DNA of 37,367 bases from Leuconostoc mesenteroides subsp. mesenteroides ATCC 8293 (lineage in GTDB: Bacteria; Bacillota; Bacilli; Lactobacillales; Lactobacillaceae). Position 1 is the first letter of the stretch. Each line of letters opens with the position of its first letter. The notes beneath the pieces were generated by a model, which saw nothing but the letters and a program-made list of their open reading frames with translations, searched no databases and had not been told where the DNA came from. This document shows, piece after piece, positions 1-7,333 of the stretch. The stretch lies in assembly GCF_000014445.1 (NCBI RefSeq), contig NC_008496.1, positions 1 to 37,367 on the forward strand, in the 5' to 3' direction. The position numbers and the translations under genes are program-made.

Positions 1-258
1 ATGAATACAATAGCATATCAGTATGAAAATATACAAAATAGGTTAAAGAGATCAGCAGGCCAAATAAATGGAATTGTCAATATGATTGATGAAGAGCGTC
101 CTTGTGAAGAGGTCGTCATACAGTTATCTGCTGTCAGAGCAAGTCTTGATAAGGCAATAAAGTTAGTTATTGCTGAAAATATTAGAAATTGTTCAGAAGC
201 AGAAACAGGATCTGAGCAATATCAAAAGGCACTTGAACTGTTAGTTAGAGTTAAATAG
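1..258 (+). CDS. cstR: CsoR-family repressor, CstR-like (persulfide-sensing type)
   Basis: An 85-residue all-helical DUF156/CsoR-family DNA-binding repressor of the usual family length. Copper-sensing CsoR proteins use a Cys-His-Cys triad. Here the first Cys is C35 (in RPCEEV) and the last is C64 (in AENIRNC), but the His position is N60. Two Cys without the His is the pattern of CstR, which senses per- and polysulfides by forming a Cys-Cys cross-link. The gene starts at base 1; its ribosome binding site (GAGG, 37357-37360) lies at the far end of the window if the molecule is circular. That would make it the third gene of an operon with thioredoxin and the CoA-disulfide-reductase/rhodanese fusion, under the palindrome at 35280-35329. 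The CsoR/CstR family is clear. The persulfide specificity is inferred from the missing His and the partner genes. Confidence 0.8.
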   Translation: MNTIAYQYENIQNRLKRSAGQINGIVNMIDEERPCEEVVIQLSAVRASLDKAIKLVIAENIRNCSEAETGSEQYQKALELLVRVK

Positions 259-279
259 ATAGGAACATTAAAATTTAAT

Positions 280-377
280 ATGAAAATTTAACAAATTAGA
301 AATGCCACCGTAAAAATAGAGTATAGTGATCAAACCTTCTTAGTGGATCCCATGCTTTCTAAAAAAGAAACACTGGC
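280..377 (+). pseudogene. N-terminal remnant of an MBL-fold (UlaG-like) hydrolase
   Basis: After cstR a weak AGGAA precedes ATG at 280. The frame reads MKI, a TAA stop, then QIRNATVKIEYSDQTFLVDP and MLSKKETLA before it is cut at the left end of IS-A. The pattern RNAT...IEY...FL(I/V)DPML is typical of the first two beta strands of UlaG-like metallo-beta-lactamase-fold hydrolases. Both the in-frame TAA at codon 4 and the IS insertion mean that no functional product is made. MBL-fold enzymes are known members of CstR regulons, so this may once have been the fourth gene of the operon. That link is inference. Confidence 0.55.
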
Positions 378-457
378 TGCTCGTATACTGAAAATCCGGA
401 CCGCTTTATTTCTAGGGCATAATCCGAGATAATCAAGTATAGGAGTTTTTTTATATT

Positions 458-734
458 ATGAAAGCTAAGCGATACTCAACAGAATTTAAATCATCTATTG
501 TTGCCTTGCATAACGAGGGCCGTTCTGCTAATTCTCTAGCCAATGAATACCCATTTGGCTATGCAAACCGTCACTAGTTGGGTTAAAAAAGCCCAAATCA
601 TTGGGACTGATGTTAATGGACAGCCAGTGACTCGCGCCCAATTTAATGCAATGCAGAAAGAAGTCGCAAGACTCAAAGAAGAAAACGAAATTTTAAAAAT
701 TGCGGCCGTTTTGCTGGGCGAACATCGCAAGTAA
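458..734 (+). pseudogene. IS-A orfA (helix-turn-helix protein), frameshifted
   Basis: ATG at 458 opens MKAKRYSTEFKSSIVALHNE, the start of an IS3-family OrfA HTH (HTH_Tnp_1). The frame is lost around 550, where an apparent extra C turns NEYHLA into NEYPFG, and it ends at a TAG at 575-577. The rest (TVTSWVKKAQIIG... to KEENEILKIAAVLLGEHRK with the usual leucine-zipper-like helix) is in another frame and stops at 732-734. A single-base insertion therefore separates the HTH from the coiled coil, which should stop normal OrfA and OrfAB production from this copy. Confidence 0.75.
692..698 (+). promoter_or_regulatory. -1 ribosomal frameshift heptamer between IS-A orfA and orfB
   Basis: In the orfA frame the codons ATT TTA AAA contain T-TTA-AAA, a canonical X-XXY-YYZ slippery heptamer. 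A -1 slip enters the orfB frame, which is open from here to the orfB stop. This matches the programmed -1 frameshifting that IS3-family elements use to make the OrfAB transposase. No stimulatory structure was verified. Confidence 0.6.
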
Positions 735-766
735 CACGTAAGACCCATTTTCCTATTGTCCAATCA

Positions 767-1561
767 TTGCTAAAACAGCATTTTAAACTCATGATGGTGC
801 TTCGCCTACTCAAAATACCCAAAAGCACCTACTTTGATTGGGTTCACTATACTGAGAGCCAACGACAACGAGAAGACACGATCTTAAAAGCTTTGTTGCG
901 TGAAATTTGGCAAAATAACTATAAAGCTTATGGCGCGCCACGTCTGCGATTAGCATTAGCTGATCTGAATTTGCATCATGGAACCAACCGAGTTCGTCGT
1001 TTAATGCGAGAAGCTGGCATATACTCTGTCATGAGTCGTCGATTTAACAAACCAACGACAACTGTTGATTATCGTCAACGTCCCAACTTAATCAGGCATT
1101 TACCCGAAGCCAACGCTTGGAGCATGGACATCACTTATTTAAAGTTGAGTAATGGTCAGTGGGTCTATTTAGCGTCAGTTTTAGAGTTACAAACGCGTAA
1201 GATATTAGCCCATCAAATCAGTGCCACGATGGATACCAAATTGGTAGTTACAACACTACAAAGATCGCTGTCAACTGATAAAAAACCAAATTATTTACAT
1301 ACTGATATGGGCAGTCAGTTCACTAGTTTTGGCTTTGAAAATTTGTTAAAGCGACATAAAATTGATCATTCGTATTCAAAAGTAGGACATCCATATGATA
1401 ATGCCAAAATTGAAAGTTTTCACTCCCTATTAAAGCGTGAAATGATTTATCAATTCCGGTTTCCATCGATTGCACATCTAATTTTAGATGTGTCCAAGTA
1501 TATTCATTGGTTCAACAACGAAAGAATCAGTCTTGCCAATCAAAAAATAAAAGTTGCCTAA
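767..1561 (+). CDS. IS-A orfB, IS3-family DDE transposase
   Basis: The open frame from a TTG at 767 gives 264 residues; the frame is also open further upstream, as expected for an OrfAB fusion made by -1 frameshifting. It has the N-terminal HTH_21-like region (KAYGAPRLRLALADL) and an rve integrase core with all three DDE residues: D in WSMDITYLKL, D in HTDMGSQFTS, and E in NAKIESFHSLLKRE. The catalytic half is uninterrupted. Because orfA is frameshifted, this copy is probably inactive unless helped in trans. The C-terminus (ERISLANQKIKVA) is the usual YN.ERIS type. Confidence 0.85.
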   Translation: MLKQHFKLMMVLRLLKIPKSTYFDWVHYTESQRQREDTILKALLREIWQNNYKAYGAPRLRLALADLNLHHGTNRVRRLMREAGIYSVMSRRFNKPTTTVDYRQRPNLIRHLPEANAWSMDITYLKLSNGQWVYLASVLELQTRKILAHQISATMDTKLVVTTLQRSLSTDKKPNYLHTDMGSQFTSFGFENLLKRHKIDHSYSKVGHPYDNAKIESFHSLLKREMIYQFRFPSIAHLILDVSKYIHWFNNERISLANQKIKVA

Positions 1562-1610
1562 TCAGTTCAGCCCTAGATAAAAAATATTCCGAATTATTGA
1601 CTTATGAGCA

Positions 1611-1648
1611 TTAGCTATAACTACAACTATAACTGTAGTTATAGCTAA
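1611..1648. repeat. Perfect 15-bp inverted repeat beside IS-A
   Basis: TTAGCTATAACTACA at 1611-1625 pairs perfectly with 1634-1648 around an 8-nt loop. It begins immediately after the last base of IS-A and stops just before the integrase remnant. There is no U-run, so it is not an ordinary terminator. It could be an operator, a recombination site belonging to the integrase, or a cruciform that attracted the IS. Confidence 0.6.
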
Positions 1649-1653
1649 TGAGT

Positions 1654-1773
1654 TTAACCAAAATCAATTTGATTCAACATAGTCTCACGGCTGGCTTGAT
1701 CTAAACCAAGGTAAGCCAGTGTCATGGCCGCACTAGAATGATTCAATAAGTGCATGACTAAGCCAATATTATA
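1654..1773 (-). pseudogene. C-terminal remnant of a tyrosine recombinase
   Basis: Reading the minus strand gives YNIGLVMHLLNHSSAAMTLA followed by YLGLDQASRETMLNQIDFG and a stop. This is nearly the same as the last 40 residues of the integrase at 7334-7921, including the catalytic Tyr region. Only the C-terminus is left; the 5' part is replaced by the AT-rich leader of the metal operon. It is a second copy of the integrase locus, not a shifted reading of it. Confidence 0.8.
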
Positions 1774-1800
1774 ATATTTTTACTTATTTAGAACTATTTC

Positions 1801-1826
1801 ATAAACTTGATGGACGTCAAGTTTAT
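1801..1826. promoter_or_regulatory. CRP/FNR-type operator upstream of the metal operon
   Basis: ATAAACTTGA at 1801-1810 and TCAAGTTTAT at 1817-1826 form a perfect 10-bp inverted repeat with a 6-nt spacer. The core CTTGA-N6-TCAAG has the spacing of CRP-family sites. It lies 54 nt before the P-type ATPase start codon, and the operon encodes its own Crp/Fnr regulator, so autoregulation is likely. A second small palindrome, TTTAGTT-G-AACTAAA, lies at 1848-1862. Confidence 0.6.
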
Positions 1827-1879
1827 ATCTCCCAAAAGTTAATACACTTTAGTTGAACTAAAATTAAGGGAGAAATCAT

Positions 1880-3730
1880 ATGCAACATAATATTCTTAAA
1901 CATAAAAATAAAATTATGAGTATCAGTGGCTTACTCATTGCTTTAGGACTAATCGCACACTTTATTTTTGCCAATACAACAATTTCTAATAGTGCTTTTA
2001 TTATAGCTTCGATATTAGGCGTTACCCCCATTTCTTTACAGGCTTATCAGGCTATGAAAGTAAAAGTAGTAAGTATTGATATTTTAGTAACGATAGCGGT
2101 CATTGGTGCTCTCTTTATTCAAAATTATGAAGAATCAGCAATTGTTACTTTTTTATTTTTATTTGGATCATATTTAGAACAACGAACACTTAACCGAACA
2201 CGATCAGCTATTAAAGAGTTGACGGAAATGGCTCCAGAAACTGCTTTTAAGCAATTGACAGGGGGACAATTTGCAGAAGTAGATATTGATGAAGTAGAAG
2301 AAGGGGATATTCTCCTAGTAAAGACTGGTGCCAAGATTCCCGTAGATGGTCAAGTAACTACTGGAAAAGGATATGTAAATGAGGCTAATATCACAGGTGA
2401 ATCTTTACCTTTAAAGAAAGAAAAAGACGATGAAGTATTTGCCGGTACTATTATGGACAATGGTACTATTCAAATAGTGGCTGATAGAGTAGGGGAAGAT
2501 TCTACATTTGGAAAAATTATTGAGTTGGTAGAAGAAGCACAGGATTCTAAATCAGAAGCAGAACGATTCATTGACCAGTTTTCTCGCTGGTATACACCTG
2601 CAGTACTTACAATTGGGCTGTTGGTTTGGGTATTAACCAAAGATACAGAACTTGCGATTACTGTATTAGTACTTGGGTGCCCAGGGGCCTTGGTAATTGG
2701 TGTACCTGTTTCAAATGTTGCGGGTATAGGAAATGGTGCAAAAAATGGTATTTTATTTAAGGGTTCTGAAGTGATTAGTCATTTTGCCAATGCAGATACA
2801 GTGTTATTCGATAAAACAGGTACCTTAACTGAAGGAAAGCCTGAAGTGAGCGAGATGATTCACTACGGGAATAATCAGGAGGAGGATTTATCGCTATTGT
2901 TTTCAGTTGAAAATGAGTCTGATCATCCATTAGCCGTTGCTATTGCAAATAAATTAGCACAATATAAATTAAAACCTATAGAAAATACACAGGTTGTAAA
3001 AGGTGGGGGCGTAATTGCTCACGTAGATGGGCACATTGTTTCAGTAGGGAATAAAGCCTTAATGAAACAAGAAAGTATACCGCTATCTGATGATGTTCTT
3101 AAAAAATTGAATAAATTAGAAAGAACCGGTAATTCAATTGTATTAACGGCAGTTGATCATAAGTTAATCATGTTAATGGGTATCCGCGACAAAGTTCGAC
3201 CAGGTGTTAAGCAGGACTTACAAAAATTAAAATCACTTGGTATTAAAAATCTCATTGTATTATCAGGTGATAATCAAGGTACAGTTAATTCAGTTAAAAA
3301 GGAACTAGGTTTAACCGAAGCCCATGGTGATATGCTACCAGAGGACAAGCAAGCATTTCTAAAAAGACGACAGGACTCAGGTGAAATAGTTGTTTTTATC
3401 GGTGACGGCGTTAATGACAGTCCCTCTCTGGCTACTGCAGAGGTAGGTATAGCTATGGGGAATGGAACAGATGTCGCAATTGAAAGTTCAGATATTGTTT
3501 TAATGAATTCTAACTTTAACCGCCTTCCTCATGCCTTAGGCCTAGCAAAAGGAACATATGCGAATATGCGACAAAATATTCTAATTGCTGTTGGAGTCGT
3601 AATAATACTATTGGTTAGTTTAATATTTAGTGAATGGATGTCTATGTCAATTGGGATGTTGGTTCATGAGGCCAGTATTTTAGTAGTTATTTTAAATGCA
3701 ATGAGATTAAGAGGTTATCAATTAAGATAA
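1880..3730 (+). CDS. Heavy-metal translocating P1B-type ATPase
   Basis: This 616-residue membrane pump should export a transition metal using ATP. It has hydrophobic segments near residues 12-100, a pair around 240-290, and a C-terminal pair after about 565. Actuator loop TGES is at 172-175, phosphorylation site DKTGTLT starts at D311, the P1B-specific HP dipeptide is at 349-350 (SDHPLA), and the hinge GDGVNDSP starts at 508. The membrane metal motif is CPG (267-269), not CPC or SPC, so the metal cannot be named. There is no N-terminal HMA domain; a free HMA protein is encoded next. The start ATG has AAGGGAG 6 nt upstream. Downstream genes (HMA protein, Dps, Crp/Fnr) run in one operon with gaps of 1-63 nt. 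Iron, zinc or copper are all possible; the Dps partner favours iron or peroxide stress, but this is inference. Confidence 0.85.
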   Translation: MQHNILKHKNKIMSISGLLIALGLIAHFIFANTTISNSAFIIASILGVTPISLQAYQAMKVKVVSIDILVTIAVIGALFIQNYEESAIVTFLFLFGSYLEQRTLNRTRSAIKELTEMAPETAFKQLTGGQFAEVDIDEVEEGDILLVKTGAKIPVDGQVTTGKGYVNEANITGESLPLKKEKDDEVFAGTIMDNGTIQIVADRVGEDSTFGKIIELVEEAQDSKSEAERFIDQFSRWYTPAVLTIGLLVWVLTKDTELAITVLVLGCPGALVIGVPVSNVAGIGNGAKNGILFKGSEVISHFANADTVLFDKTGTLTEGKPEVSEMIHYGNNQEEDLSLLFSVENESDHPLAVAIANKLAQYKLKPIENTQVVKGGGVIAHVDGHIVSVGNKALMKQESIPLSDDVLKKLNKLERTGNSIVLTAVDHKLIMLMGIRDKVRPGVKQDLQKLKSLGIKNLIVLSGDNQGTVNSVKKELGLTEAHGDMLPEDKQAFLKRRQDSGEIVVFIGDGVNDSPSLATAEVGIAMGNGTDVAIESSDIVLMNSNFNRLPHALGLAKGTYANMRQNILIAVGVVIILLVSLIFSEWMSMSIGMLVHEASILVVILNAMRLRGYQLR

Positions 3731-3793
3731 TTGATCTATATCAAGTATTTTAAAAAGAATGGCCTATATAATTTACTTAAAGGAGTGATAGAT

Positions 3794-4030
3794 ATGACTA
3801 AAGCAACATTAAAATTAGAAACATTAACTTGTCCATCATGTTTACAAAAAATCGAACATGGTTTAAAACAGACTGCTGGTGTAAAAAAAGATTCTGTAAA
3901 AGTACTTTTCAATGCGAGTAAGGTAAAAGTGGATTTTGATGAAAATCAGGTCAATTTGAATACAATTGAAAAAGCAATTGAAGACTTAGGATACCCAGTA
4001 ATTAGTTCAAAAGTAAAGGAAGGTGCATAA
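3794..4030 (+). CDS. Free heavy-metal-associated (HMA) domain protein
   Basis: A 78-residue ferredoxin-like HMA domain with metal motif TCPSCLQKIE near residue 14, where the family usually has GMxCxxC. It probably passes metal ions to the preceding P-type ATPase, which lacks its own HMA domain. I start it at ATG 3794 because AAAGGAGTG lies just upstream; the frame is open earlier but has no ribosome binding site there. It ends one base before the dps ATG, so the two are translationally coupled. Confidence 0.85.
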   Translation: MTKATLKLETLTCPSCLQKIEHGLKQTAGVKKDSVKVLFNASKVKVDFDENQVNLNTIEKAIEDLGYPVISSKVKEGA

Positions 4031-4031
4031 A

Positions 4032-4583
4032 ATGACAACGATAAATGAAAGGCAAGAAAAATTAGCTGCCGAACAAGCATATAAAGAACACATTCATCAT
4101 ACTAAGATTAATTCTGCAGCTGTTACAGATCATATACTTGCTAATATTCATACATTACATGTAAAATTACATCAATATCATTGGTATGTAAAAGGCAAAA
4201 ATTTCTATGCATTGCATAATGTTTTTGAAAATTTATATAACGAGAATGAGGCATGGTTTGATAAAATTGCAGAACGTTTACTAGCTTCAGGATTTAAGCC
4301 AGCATCAACAACTACTGAATTTCAAGAATTTACAACGATTTCTGAAGATTCTTCGGAAAAATATTACACTGCTGATGAGATGGTCCTACAGATAGTAGAA
4401 GATTTTAGATCTAATCGTGAATTTACTATTCGTGCAATTCGCTTAGCACAAGAAGAAGGAAATGATGCTTTGGAAGATTCACTAATTAGTTATAAAGCTT
4501 ATTTAGACGTAAATATTTGGCAACTTCAAGCATTTATTAATAAGGATGCCTTAGAAGACGATGACTATATAGATAACGATTAA
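4032..4583 (+). CDS. dps: Dps-family ferroxidase / DNA protection protein
   Basis: A 183-residue ferritin-like four-helix protein that forms a dodecamer, oxidises Fe2+ with H2O2 and stores the iron, which limits Fenton chemistry. The inter-subunit ferroxidase ligands are visible: H50 (HQYHWYV), H62 (YALH), D77 and E81 (WFDKIAERLL), matching the Dps signature. ATG at 4032 has AAGGAAGG 8 nt upstream. It sits between the HMA protein and the Crp/Fnr regulator in one operon. The His-rich N-terminus (KEHIHHTK) may bind metal, which is inference. Confidence 0.92.
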   Translation: MTTINERQEKLAAEQAYKEHIHHTKINSAAVTDHILANIHTLHVKLHQYHWYVKGKNFYALHNVFENLYNENEAWFDKIAERLLASGFKPASTTTEFQEFTTISEDSSEKYYTADEMVLQIVEDFRSNREFTIRAIRLAQEEGNDALEDSLISYKAYLDVNIWQLQAFINKDALEDDDYIDND

Positions 4584-4599
4584 TTAGGAGGAAAACGGT

Positions 4600-5292
4600 A
4601 TGGCAAACCATAATCATCATAGTCATGTAGATTGTATACGTTTAGTGCCGATTTTCAATCATCTCAATGATGAACAAATGCGTCTAATTGCTCAATCAGC
4701 GAATGAAGTACAATACGTAAAGAATGAGCTATTATTTAGGTTTGGTGATAAAGATGACACATTATATATCATAAACAATGGACGTGTACGTATTTATAGC
4801 CTAAGTGAGTCTGGTCGTGAGCAAACTATACGCATCCTACATCCTGGTGATTTTATGGGGGAAGTTGCTATTTTACAGACTGAAAGTTATCATTCGAATT
4901 ATGCTGAAGCAATATCGGAAACAAGTATTTGTAGGATTCATAAAAAGAATTTAGATCAATATTTAGATCTCTATCCAGAAATCATGCGACGAATATTATC
5001 GGATATTACAAAACGGCTACAGTTATCAGAAAAACAAACTGTGCAAGTCAGTACTGAACCTGTTGAAGCTCGAATTATTGATTTTCTATCAGAAAATGTT
5101 GAAGATGAAAAAAACCATACTTATGTGACTTTACCCATGTCAAAAAAAGATTTGGCTACTTACCTGGGGACAACTCCAGAAACAATAAGCCGTAAGTTCT
5201 CATCATTGGAAGAGAGAGGTCTAATTAAACGGCATACCCAAAAATGTGTTGAGATATTTGATTTAGATGAATTATTATTTGTATCAAGTTAA
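4600..5292 (+). CDS. flp: Crp/Fnr-family regulator (FLP-like)
   Basis: A 230-residue regulator with an N-terminal cNMP-binding-type beta-roll (about 20-135, with LYIINNGRVRIYSLSESGRE and PGDFMGEVAIL) and a C-terminal winged helix (about 160-225, LPMSKKDLATYLGTTPETIS). The N-terminus is MANHNHHSHVDC, a His/Cys cluster that could bind a metal or act as a redox sensor. There is no FNR-type four-Cys cluster for an Fe-S centre. GGAGG precedes the ATG. It is the last gene of the metal operon and probably binds the CTTGA-N6-TCAAG dyad at 1801-1826. Homologues in lactobacilli and lactococci are called FLP; the signal is unknown here. Confidence 0.85.
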   Translation: MANHNHHSHVDCIRLVPIFNHLNDEQMRLIAQSANEVQYVKNELLFRFGDKDDTLYIINNGRVRIYSLSESGREQTIRILHPGDFMGEVAILQTESYHSNYAEAISETSICRIHKKNLDQYLDLYPEIMRRILSDITKRLQLSEKQTVQVSTEPVEARIIDFLSENVEDEKNHTYVTLPMSKKDLATYLGTTPETISRKFSSLEERGLIKRHTQKCVEIFDLDELLFVSS

Positions 5293-5318
5293 GTCGATTT
5301 ATACTTAAAAATAAGGAT

Positions 5319-5924
5319 ATCGTTTTAAATGATGAACATGGCGGTACACAGTTCATCGTCACTAACCTAAGTATTCCACAAAAAGACATCGTCCGTGTTT
5401 ACCGCAAGCGTGCGGCGATTGAAGATATTATTCGCGAGCTTAAAGGTGGATTTGCCTTTGGCAAAACTGATAGCAGTTCATTTTTCGCCAACAAAGCGCG
5501 CATGTGGATCTCAGTAATTGTATCAAACTTGATGCGGTTGATGAAGAGTATTGCGTTGGACGACCAGCAACAATCGTGGACAATCAATACCTTTCGAGAC
5601 CGTTTGTTAAAAATCGGTGGACGTGTGTCACTAAGCACGCCCGCAAGGTGATTTTGACGTTAGATAGCCGCATCCAAGAACAATTCGATGGTCTGTTCTG
5701 GCGAGCTTGGGAACGACTAAATGCTTTGTAGCAATAAAACAACGAAGTAGATTTTCAAAAAAATAGCAAAATCTGGCTGGTTTTAGTGTTCCTATTTTTC
5801 TCAAAAAACGCTCAATCGAAAAAAAACCCTGAAACTGTGCCAAGGTACTGGCAGTTTCAAGGTGTTTTATCGTATTTTACTGATTTAGCTGTGGTTAAAA
5901 ATTTAGTGCATGAATAATCCGGGT
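5319..5924 (+). pseudogene. IS1380-type transposase 3' remnant with element right end
   Basis: From about 5328 the frame reads NDEHGGTQFIVTNL, then YRKRAAIEDIIRELKGGFAF and SSFFANKARMWISVIVSNLM, typical of the C-terminal half of IS1380-type DDE transposases (the IE..I.ELK glutamate is present). A frameshift near 5635 moves the end (HARKVILTLDSRIQEQFDG...WERLNAL) to another frame, stopping at 5731. The 5' two thirds are missing. The right terminus ATGAATAATCCGGGT at 5910-5924 matches, inverted, the left terminus at 6971. The 5732-5909 stretch is the IS subterminal region with no gene. Confidence 0.75.
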
Positions 5925-6037
5925 TTTATTTGTTTCGTTTTTGAAACATTTTTAATCCGATGTGAAATTACCGATAATTGGTCACTTTTTTCTTATATAT
6001 TGGTTTTATCACCACTGAGAGAAACTGGAGAAAATAA

Positions 6038-6523
6038 ATGAAAAAACACGTTTCAGCCATCGTCTACGGTGGCTTAGATGGCATTATCACGACGTTCGCA
6101 GTCGTTGCTGGATCGGTCGGTGGTAACGTTTCAAACATCGTTATCATCATTTTGGGATTCTCAAACTTATTAGCCGATGGCTTTTCAATGGGGGCCGGTG
6201 CCTACCTGTCAGCAACATCGGATAACAATCAATCAAAAAGTAAAGCATTGGCAGCTGGTATCGCGACATTCATTTCGTTTAACGTCTTCGGTTTAATTCC
6301 ACTAGGTGCCTACTTAATTACAAATGCGCTCATTCACGACAAAGACATCGCCTTTCCAATCGCCTTTGTCATCGTCGGTGTCTCTTTGGCGTTGCTAGGC
6401 TGGGTGAAGGCCAACCTGTCAGAGCAGAAAGTAAGAACAGAAATTCTACGCACACTTTCTGTCGGGTACGTCGCTGCAATTGTTGCTTATGGCGTTGGTA
6501 TCTTACTGAATTATTATTTGTAG
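6038..6523 (+). CDS. Short VIT1/CCC1-family iron/manganese transporter
   Basis: A 161-residue integral membrane protein with five predicted helices. The opening YGGLDGIITTFAVVAG and NLLADGFSMGAGAYLS are the hallmark of VIT1/CCC1 proteins, which move Fe2+ or Mn2+ out of the cytosol. Usual bacterial VIT proteins are about 230 residues; this form lacks the cytoplasmic metal-binding helical domain between TM2 and TM3, going from YLSATSDNNQ straight to KALAAGIATF. That is a known compact variant, or an internal deletion. ATG 6038 has CTGGAG upstream. The gene stands alone between two IS1380-type remnants, so it was probably carried as transposon cargo. Confidence 0.85.
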   Translation: MKKHVSAIVYGGLDGIITTFAVVAGSVGGNVSNIVIIILGFSNLLADGFSMGAGAYLSATSDNNQSKSKALAAGIATFISFNVFGLIPLGAYLITNALIHDKDIAFPIAFVIVGVSLALLGWVKANLSEQKVRTEILRTLSVGYVAAIVAYGVGILLNYYL

Positions 6524-6525
6524 AC

Positions 6526-6562
6526 AAAAAAACACCTTGAATATTCAAGACGTTTTTCTTTT
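6526..6562. terminator. Terminator after the VIT gene
   Basis: AAAAACACCTTGAA and TTCAAGACGTTTTT form a stem with a few mismatches, with U-runs on both strands, starting directly after the stop codon. Confidence 0.7.
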
Positions 6563-6588
6563 TAGATATTTAGTTATATGGTAATCAG

Positions 6589-6705
6589 TTATAGATTATT
6601 TAAGTCAAACAATCCTCGATGCTTAGCTTCTTCTTTAGCTGCGTTCATTAAATCAGCAGAGTATAGCGCATCAGGGTGCTTGCCTGTCGATTCGTTAGAA
6701 ATAAT
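6589..6705 (-). pseudogene. C-terminal fragment of an unknown protein
   Basis: The minus strand reads SNESTGKHPDALYSADLMNA followed by AKEEAKHRGLFDLNNL and a stop at 6589. It looks like real coding sequence, with amphipathic content and no internal stop, but I do not recognise the family. It is cut upstream exactly at an AATAATCCGGG motif (6700-6710), the same sequence as the IS1380-type ends nearby. So this is a gene tail left by an IS event. Confidence 0.35.
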
Positions 6706-6970
6706 CCGGGTAAAATTTTAAATCATATTTTTAGAACACCTTTAATTGAGTCGACCTGTAATAGCTAACCATGTATACAAAGAAACGATATGTTATATTA
6801 CGTCATCGAAAATGGTGTCCTTAGGGAGTTACTTTTAGTGGTTACCAACACGCCTGCTGACAAAAAACACTTTTTTGTAAAGAAAACCCCAAACAGGTGA
6901 GTAAATCTGTTCGGGGATATCTAGAAAGACGCTCTATGGTCGAGAAAAGTGAGATGGTGTAGAACTTAAT
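6706..6970. other. Non-coding spacer before the IS1380-type left end
   Basis: No gene seen. One hairpin, CCCCAAACAG paired with CTGTTCGGGG near 6886-6916, lacks a U-run. Confidence 0.4.
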
Positions 6971-7227
6971 ACCCGGATTATTCATCAAGACAAACAAAAA
7001 CACGCTGAAACAGCAAGTTAATACCGTTTCAGCGGGTTTTGCGCTTTCACCCGTTGGGTGAAAACCATAGGAGCTCTTTGTTATGATATTTTGTTAGTGA
7101 AAAACAAACCAAATACTCAAAAATTGGAGCGTCTAAAATTATGACTCAAAAAGTATTACCTAGCAACCCTTTAGTTGCAGTTTCAGACAATGGGGCACCA
7201 ATTACCTCGGATGGTGGCAACGTGTAA
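6971..7227 (+). pseudogene. IS1380-type element left end with transposase N-terminus
   Basis: The left terminus ACCCGGATTATTCAT at 6971 is the inverse of the right terminus at 5910-5924. A hairpin (GCTGAAACAGC...) and the leader follow. ATG 7141 then begins MTQKVLPSNPLVAVSDNGAP with ITSDGGNV, the N-terminus of an IS1380-type transposase, and ends in a premature TAA at 7225-7227 where the sequence changes. At the breakpoint a short minus-strand start with GGAGG (ATG at 7264, MTRITKAQLDNII) is the head of another gene destroyed by the same junction. Confidence 0.7.
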
Positions 7228-7333
7228 TGATGTTGTCTAATTGTGCCTTAGTAATCCTAGTCATTAAAAATACCTCCATAGTGGCGTCAAAATGAACAAA
7301 TACGTGCTAATTTAGGGAGATTAGTTGGCGTTA

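Larger units (their letters stand above)
378..1610 (+). mobile_element. IS3-family insertion sequence (IS-A)
   Basis: The ends are imperfect inverted repeats. The left end begins TGCTCGTATACTGAAAATCC and the right end, read inward on the other strand, begins TGCTCATAAGTCAATAATTC. Inside are overlapping orfA and orfB of IS3-family type. The flanking triplets (ggc and tta) are not a direct repeat, so the element has probably been rearranged after insertion. It interrupts the MBL-fold gene on its left and abuts a palindrome and an integrase remnant on its right. Two partial copies of the same left end occur at 19943-20238 and 22794-22844. Confidence 0.8.

Noticed and set aside
543..734. A separate 63-codon gene from an internal start
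   Set aside because: It is the second half of IS-A orfA after a frameshift, as shown by the HTH half in the other frame from 458.
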